From: CAZOJJ01 sp964580105
GTDB taxonomy: Bacteria; Bacteroidota; Rhodothermia; Rhodothermales; Rubricoccaceae
DNA: 10,682 nt
Direction of reading: 5' to 3'
Assembly: GCA_964580105.1 (NCBI GenBank)
Contig: CAZOJJ010000078.1
Span: 1-10,682 of the forward strand
The notes beneath the pieces are model-generated. The model saw only the letters and a program-made list of their open reading frames with translations. It was not told the DNA's origin and did no database searches. The translations under genes were made by a program, and so were the position numbers. Numbering within the stretch: the first letter of the stretch is position 1; every line of letters starts with the position of its first letter. This document shows positions 7,326-10,682 of the stretch, in pieces.

Positions 7326-7354
7326 TCCTCTGTACCACCTTCTCAAGAGACGTC

Positions 7355-8800
7355 ATGTCATTCGCTACCCTCTTTCGTCGCCTGGCCGCCGTCGCCGCGG
7401 TCGGTGCGGTCGGTTTCTCCGCCAACGCTCAGCCGATCACCTACATGGGCCCCGACGGCACCTACATCCAGGGCGAACGCTGCGCGACCCCGGTCCCCAC
7501 GCTGGATGAGGCCCTCGCCATCGAAGCACAGGTGGCTGCCCACCTGGAAGCCTCGCCCAACGCGGCGGCGCGCACCGGCGTCGTCGAAATCCCCGTCGCC
7601 TTCCACGTCGTCTACGGCAACGGCGGCGTCGGCAACGTGTCGGACCAGATGATCGCGGACCAGATGGACGTCCTCAACGACGCCTTCGCACCGCACGGCT
7701 ACCAGTTCAACCTCTCCGTCGTCACGCGTACGCAGAACCAGACGTGGTTCACCGGCTGCGGTGGGGCCTCGGAGAACCCGATGAAGCAGGCGCTGCACGT
7801 CGACCCCGCGACGACGTTCAACATCTACAGCTGCCAGCCCGGCGGCGGCATCCTCGGCTACGCCTACCTCCCCTCCACCTTCCCCGAGGACGACTTCCGC
7901 CACGGCATCGTGATCCTGCACTCCTCGATGCCCGGTGGCTCGGCGGCTCCCTACAACCTCGGCGACACGGCCACGCACGAGGCCGGCCATTACCTCGGGC
8001 TCTACCACACGTTCGACAACGGCTGCTCGCCCGGCGACTTCGTCGACGACACGGAGCCGGAGGCGAACCCCCGCTTCGGGTGCCCGGATGGGGCCACCTC
8101 CTGCAGCACGCCGGACCCCATCTACAACTTCATGGACTACACCGACGACGCCTGCATGAACCACTTCACGGTGGGGCAGAAGGAGCGCGCCGACGTGCAG
8201 ATGGCCACGTTCCGCCCGACGATGTACATCAAGGTCCCCGTTGAACTGACCAGCTTCACGGCCCACCTCGACGGCACGACGGCGCGGCTCCGCTGGGAGA
8301 CGGCCTCGGAGACCAACAACGCCGGGTTCGAGGTGCAGGTCCGCAAGGACGGCCAGAACACGTACGCCCCCGTCGGCTACGTCGAGGGCCACGGCACGAC
8401 CACCGAGGCGCAGTCGTACGGCTACACCGTGGACGGCCTTGAGCCGGGCCGCCACTTCTTCCGCCTCAAGCAGGTCGACTTCGACGGCCAGACCGCCTAC
8501 CACGGCGACGTCGAGGTGGTGGTGGACGTGCCGGGCACGTACGTCCTCGAAGCCGCCTACCCCAACCCGTTCAACCCGATGGCCTCGTTCCGCTTCGCCG
8601 TGAGCAACCCGCAGCACGTCCGCGCCACGCTGGTGGACATGCTCGGCCGTGAGGTCCGCGCGCTCTACGACGGCACCCCCGCCGCCGACGAGTTCCAGAC
8701 CGTCTACATCGACGGCGCCGGCCTCCCGAGTGGGGCCTACCTCATCCGGGTCACGGGCGAAACCTTCGCCGAGACCCAGACGGTGACGCTGCTCAAGTAA
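7355..8800 (+). CDS. Secreted M43-type (pappalysin-like) zinc metalloprotease with T9SS sorting domain
   Basis: This is a predicted extracellular endopeptidase of 481 residues. A signal peptide covers about residues 1-25 (cleavage-like ANA|Q). The catalytic domain (about 75-290) has the extended zinc motif HEAGHYLGLYH (H208, E209, H212, H218) and a downstream Met-turn region YNFMDY (257-262), the pattern of metzincins of family M43 (cytophagalysin/ulilysin/pappalysin). Cysteines at 135, 160, 224, 243, 250 and 267 could form disulfides. A fibronectin III-like segment follows (about 295-390), opening with the common Rhodothermia phrase PVELTSFTA. The C-terminus (about 400-481), opening YPNPFNP, is a type A T9SS sorting domain that would be removed on export. 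ATG at 7355 is chosen because the signal peptide starts there, although the frame stays open upstream; a weak purine stretch (AAGAGA) precedes it. It appears monocistronic. Confidence 0.93.
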   Translation: MSFATLFRRLAAVAAVGAVGFSANAQPITYMGPDGTYIQGERCATPVPTLDEALAIEAQVAAHLEASPNAAARTGVVEIPVAFHVVYGNGGVGNVSDQMIADQMDVLNDAFAPHGYQFNLSVVTRTQNQTWFTGCGGASENPMKQALHVDPATTFNIYSCQPGGGILGYAYLPSTFPEDDFRHGIVILHSSMPGGSAAPYNLGDTATHEAGHYLGLYHTFDNGCSPGDFVDDTEPEANPRFGCPDGATSCSTPDPIYNFMDYTDDACMNHFTVGQKERADVQMATFRPTMYIKVPVELTSFTAHLDGTTARLRWETASETNNAGFEVQVRKDGQNTYAPVGYVEGHGTTTEAQSYGYTVDGLEPGRHFFRLKQVDFDGQTAYHGDVEVVVDVPGTYVLEAAYPNPFNPMASFRFAVSNPQHVRATLVDMLGREVRALYDGTPAADEFQTVYIDGAGLPSGAYLIRVTGETFAETQTVTLLK

Positions 8801-8836
8801 ACGGGCAGGCTTCCCGCCACCGGCTCCTATGGAGTC

Positions 8837-8870
8837 CCGAGGCGCGCCGGAGCGATCCGGTGCGCCTCGG
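8837..8870 (+). terminator. Long GC hairpin with GNRA tetraloop after the protease gene
   Basis: CCGAGGCGCGCCGG (8837-8850) pairs with CCGGTGCGCCTCGG (8857-8870) in a 14-bp stem with one G-T pair. A8851-T8856 adds a fifteenth pair, leaving the loop GCGA (8852-8855), a GNRA tetraloop. It begins 36 bp after the protease stop and is the strongest structure in the window. There is no T-tract, so it is either a non-canonical terminator or an mRNA 3'-end stabiliser; a dispersed palindrome is also possible. The remainder of the 8801-8917 gap shows nothing else clear. Confidence 0.55.
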
Positions 8871-8917
8871 TGCGTTCGGGGGCGGACTAGCGTGGCGTCG
8901 CTCTGCCGTCAGGCCCG

Positions 8918-9637
8918 ATGGACCCGCTCTACCTCGACAACCACCTCCTCGTCGTCGTCAAGCCGCCCGGCCTGCTCTCCCAGGCCGACCGAACCGGCGA
9001 CGACGACCTCCTCTCGCGCGGCAAACACTACCTCAAGGAGCGGTTCGACAAGCCCGGCGACGTGTTCCTGGGCCTCGTGCACCGCCTCGACCGGCCCGCC
9101 AGCGGCGTGATGGTGCTGGCGCGCACGTCGAAGGCGGCCGGCCGGCTGAGCCGGGCCTTCCGCGAGCGGCGCGTCGAGAAGCGCTACCTCGCGCTCGTCG
9201 AGGGGCGGCTGACGGGGGAAGGGGAGCGGGTGGACCACCTCCTCAAAGAAAACGAGCGGGTGCGGATCGTGGACGCCGGCCACCCGAAGGCGAAGCGGGC
9301 CGTGCTCCGCTGGAAGGTCCTCGGCGTCGAGGACGGCCTCTCGCTCGTCGAGGTGGGCCTTCTCACGGGGCGGCCCCACCAGGTCCGCGTGCAGATGGCC
9401 GCCCTCGACACGCCCCTCCTCGGCGACCTCCGTTACGGCGCCGCGCGCGAGCTCGACGGCCGCAACCTTGCGCTCCACGCCTACCGCCTCGCCTTCGAGC
9501 ACCCCGTCCGCCGCGAGCCGATGGACTTCCGGGCCCCGCCGCCGGCGACGTGGGAAGGCCGCTTCGCTCCGCAGATCGAAAGGCTGATGAACGATCCCTC
9601 GGCCCCCCCGGCATCGGGGAAAACAGGGCCGATATAG
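8918..9637 (+). CDS. RluA-family pseudouridine synthase
   Basis: This cytoplasmic enzyme isomerises uridine to pseudouridine in RNA. The 239 residues cover the catalytic domain only: PLYLDNHLLVVVKPPGLLSQ (3-22), the catalytic block GLVHRLDRPASGVMVLAR (52-69) with D58 as the expected nucleophile, KRYLALVEG (88-96), and GRPHQVRVQM (151-160), matching the family's GRxHQIRxH element with Val and Gln at the two variable places. There is no N-terminal S4 RNA-binding domain, unlike RluC and RluD, so the target (rRNA or tRNA site) cannot be named. The stop codon (TAG, 9635-9637) lies inside the first copy of a 15-bp tandem repeat, so the last residues (GPI) are partly repeat-derived. ATG at 8918 has only a weak AGG upstream. 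The upstream hairpin suggests it is transcribed separately from the protease gene. Confidence 0.9.
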   Translation: MDPLYLDNHLLVVVKPPGLLSQADRTGDDDLLSRGKHYLKERFDKPGDVFLGLVHRLDRPASGVMVLARTSKAAGRLSRAFRERRVEKRYLALVEGRLTGEGERVDHLLKENERVRIVDAGHPKAKRAVLRWKVLGVEDGLSLVEVGLLTGRPHQVRVQMAALDTPLLGDLRYGAARELDGRNLALHAYRLAFEHPVRREPMDFRAPPPATWEGRFAPQIERLMNDPSAPPASGKTGPI

Positions 9638-9697
9638 TGGTTGCCGATATAGTGGTTGCCGATATAGTGGTTGCCGATATAGTGGTTGCCGATATAG
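9628..9697 (+). repeat. 15-bp tandem repeat array (left part)
   Basis: Four exact copies of GATATAGTGGTTGCC (9631-9690), 7 bases of a fifth and 3 matching bases before the first run straight into the N gap. The unit is 7/15 GC, far below the neighbouring DNA. It starts within the end of the pseudouridine synthase gene. Confidence 0.97.
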
Positions 9698-9797
9698 NNN
9701 NNNNNNNNNNNNNNNNNNNNNNNNNNNNNNNNNNNNNNNNNNNNNNNNNNNNNNNNNNNNNNNNNNNNNNNNNNNNNNNNNNNNNNNNNNNNNNNNN
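9698..9797. other. Assembly gap of 100 N within the 15-bp array
   Basis: Exactly 100 undetermined bases, the usual placeholder for a gap of unknown size. The base order on the right (TGGTT, 9798-9802) continues the repeat unit exactly where the left side stops (GATATAG), so both contig ends lie inside the same array and the true copy number is unknown. Confidence 0.95.
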
Positions 9798-9802
9798 TGG
9801 TT
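9798..9802 (+). repeat. Right edge of the 15-bp array
   Basis: TGGTT resumes the unit in phase after the gap, then the sequence diverges (TTCG instead of GCC), marking the right end of the array. Five bases alone would be weak; the phase match with the left side is what supports it. Confidence 0.6.
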
Positions 9803-9859
9803 TTCGTATGTCACACCGTCGTCACCCGGCGTCCGTACGTTGGCTCACTTCCACGAGAC

Positions 9860-9863
9860 GGAG
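9860..9863 (+). promoter_or_regulatory. Ribosome binding site deciding the start at 9870
   Basis: GGAG lies 6 bases before ATG 9870 and within the coding stretch that a TTG start at 9840 would give, which favours the ATG as the true start of the HhH protein. Confidence 0.5.
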
Positions 9864-9869
9864 ACTGCC

Positions 9870-10541
9870 ATGACGACCCTCGGACCGACGAACGAAGAGC
9901 TGGCGGCCGTGCTGGAGGAGATGGCCGCGCTCCTCGTGCAGCAGCACGAGCCCAACCCGTACCGCGTGCAGGCCTACCTCCAGGCCGCCACCATGATCCG
10001 CGACCACGACGAGCCGCTCACGCTGCTCTACGGCGCCGAGGGTAAGGAGGGGCTGATGGACCTCCCCGGCATCGGCGTCAGCCTCGCCACGCACCTCGCG
10101 CAGTACATCGAGGACGGCCGGGCGGGGCTCCACGACCGGCTCCGCGAGGTGAACGACCCGGTGTCGCTGCTGGCGAGCGTGCCCGGCCTCGGGCGCGCCC
10201 TCGCCCGTCGCATCGTGGACGAGCTGGGCGTGACGACGCTGACGGAGCTGGAGAAGGCCGTCCAGGACGGCCGCCTCGGCGCGCTCGACGGGTTCGGCCC
10301 GCGCCGTCTCGAAGCACTCCGCCTCCAGCTGGACGCCATCCTCAGCCGCGCCGCCCGCCGCCGCGCCCGCCGCATCCGCCGCGACCTCGTGCGGATGGCC
10401 GCCGCCCGTGCCGAGGCCGCGCGCCGTGCCGAGCGGGAGGCCGAGGCGGCAGCCCTCGCCGTGGAGGAGGCCGCCGGAGCCGTGGAGGAGGCGCCGCGCC
10501 ACGCGGTCGTCTACACGCTGTTCCCGCCGGCGGCGGCGTAG
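9870..10541 (+). CDS. Stand-alone PolX-N / helix-hairpin-helix DNA-binding protein
   Basis: The 223-residue product resembles the N-terminal region of bacterial family X DNA polymerases, but has no polymerase palm or PHP exonuclease domain. Residues about 7-58 match the 8-kDa helical domain (NEELAAVLEEMAALL, PNPYRVQAYLQAA). Three helix-hairpin-helix-type motifs follow: LMDLPGIGVSLATHLAQYI (62-80), LASVPGLGRALARRIVDEL (101-119) and GALDGFGPRRLEALRLQL (137-154). The tail is basic (RAARRRARRIRRDLVR, 160-175), then Ala/Glu-rich, possibly a helix, ending RHAVVYTLFPPAAA. It very likely binds DNA without sequence specificity, perhaps at gaps or branched structures; this is inferred from the PolX family. 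The domain pattern is complete up to its own stop, so truncation by frameshift is not evident: the tail is not polymerase-like. It is flanked by tandem arrays on both sides. An in-frame TTG at 9840 is the alternative start. Confidence 0.82.
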   Translation: MTTLGPTNEELAAVLEEMAALLVQQHEPNPYRVQAYLQAATMIRDHDEPLTLLYGAEGKEGLMDLPGIGVSLATHLAQYIEDGRAGLHDRLREVNDPVSLLASVPGLGRALARRIVDELGVTTLTELEKAVQDGRLGALDGFGPRRLEALRLQLDAILSRAARRRARRIRRDLVRMAAARAEAARRAEREAEAAALAVEEAAGAVEEAPRHAVVYTLFPPAAA

Positions 10542-10545
10542 CGGG

Positions 10546-10599
10546 CCGGGGTGGCAGACCGGGGTGGCAGACCGGGGTGGCAGACCGGGGTGGCAGACC
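10546..10599 (+). repeat. 13-bp tandem repeat array
   Basis: Four exact copies of CCGGGGTGGCAGA (10546-10597) plus CC begin 4 bases after the HhH gene's stop. The unit is not a multiple of three and is not part of a supported gene. A 7-bp inverted repeat, GGGCCGG (10543-10549) and CCGGCCC (10613-10619), brackets the array but may be chance in GC-rich DNA. Confidence 0.95.
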
Positions 10600-10621
10600 T
10601 CCCCGCGAAAAGCCGGCCCAG

Positions 10622-10682
10622 TCGGAAGCAGAGAATCGGAAGCAGAGAATCGGAAGCAGAGAATCGGAAGCAGAGAATCGGA
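10622..10682 (+). repeat. 14-bp tandem repeat array running off the window
   Basis: Four exact copies of CGGAAGCAGAGAAT (10623-10678), one matching base before them, and CGGA of a fifth at the window edge. The unit is unrelated to the 13-bp array that ends 22 bases upstream, and its GC content (7/14) is low for this region. The full extent is not visible. Confidence 0.95.

Noticed and set aside
6866..7354. N-terminal extension of the protease to an in-frame ATG at 6866
   Set aside because: The added 163 residues are Ser/Arg/Pro-rich and overlap nhaC out of frame; a proper signal peptide begins at 7355.
5155..7425. A 756-codon open frame on the - strand
   Set aside because: It is the antisense shadow of upp and nhaC, rich in Arg, Gly and His with no recognisable domain, while the + strand has conserved motifs throughout.
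9628..9873. A repeat protein made from the 15-bp array (VADIV units on + or LYRQP units on -)
   Set aside because: The flanking sequence in those frames is out-of-frame gene shadow and the middle is unsequenced, so no start or coding support can be shown.
9628..10682. A CRISPR array
   Set aside because: The repeats are directly adjacent with no spacers and units are only 13-15 bp; no cas gene is present.

Overview
The window is a GC-rich (by eye around 70%) stretch of bacterial chromosome. It most resembles Bacteroidota/Rhodothermota, in particular the marine Rhodothermia (Salinibacter, Rubricoccus and Rubrivirga relatives). The main evidence is a secreted M43-type metalloprotease ending in a type IX secretion (T9SS) C-terminal sorting domain that opens with YPNPFNP. 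Supporting evidence is the lack of strong Shine-Dalgarno sites before most starts and two Na+-coupled transporters. The lineage is an inference from protein style, not from a marker gene. All supported genes lie on the + strand; the long open frames on the - strand are high-GC shadows.

Layout. (1) 21-1249: a tiny lipoprotein gene carrying a 12-bp in-frame tandem repeat (ETPV), overlapping by 3 bp with pdxA (vitamin B6 synthesis). (2) 1250-1316: a short gap with a REP-like palindrome. (3) 1317-2831: a class I SAM methyltransferase, then an FtsE-like ABC ATPase with no ftsX in the window. (4) 2832-2921: a gap with a GC hairpin followed by a T-rich tract. (5) 2922-7191: a tightly overlapped trio, an AGCS amino acid:Na+ symporter with a large extra loop, upp (uracil salvage), and an NhaC-family Na+/H+ antiporter with an N-terminal signal-peptide-like extension. 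The symporter would bring Na+ in and the antiporter would push it out. (6) 7192-7354: a structured leader, then the T9SS-secreted M43 protease (7355-8800). (7) 8801-8917: a gap dominated by a long hairpin with a GNRA loop, then an RluA-family pseudouridine synthase (8918-9637). (8) 9628-10682: a minisatellite-rich segment. A 15-bp array runs into a 100-N assembly gap, then comes a stand-alone protein resembling the N-terminal DNA-binding half of family X DNA polymerases, then a 13-bp array and a 14-bp array that runs off the window.

Most genes are ordinary housekeeping or transport genes. The unusual theme is four unrelated exact tandem repeats (12-, 13-, 14- and 15-bp units, about four copies each) in 10.7 kb. 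Three of them flank or follow one small helix-hairpin-helix protein. I see no phage, IS element, CRISPR array, tRNA or rRNA gene.
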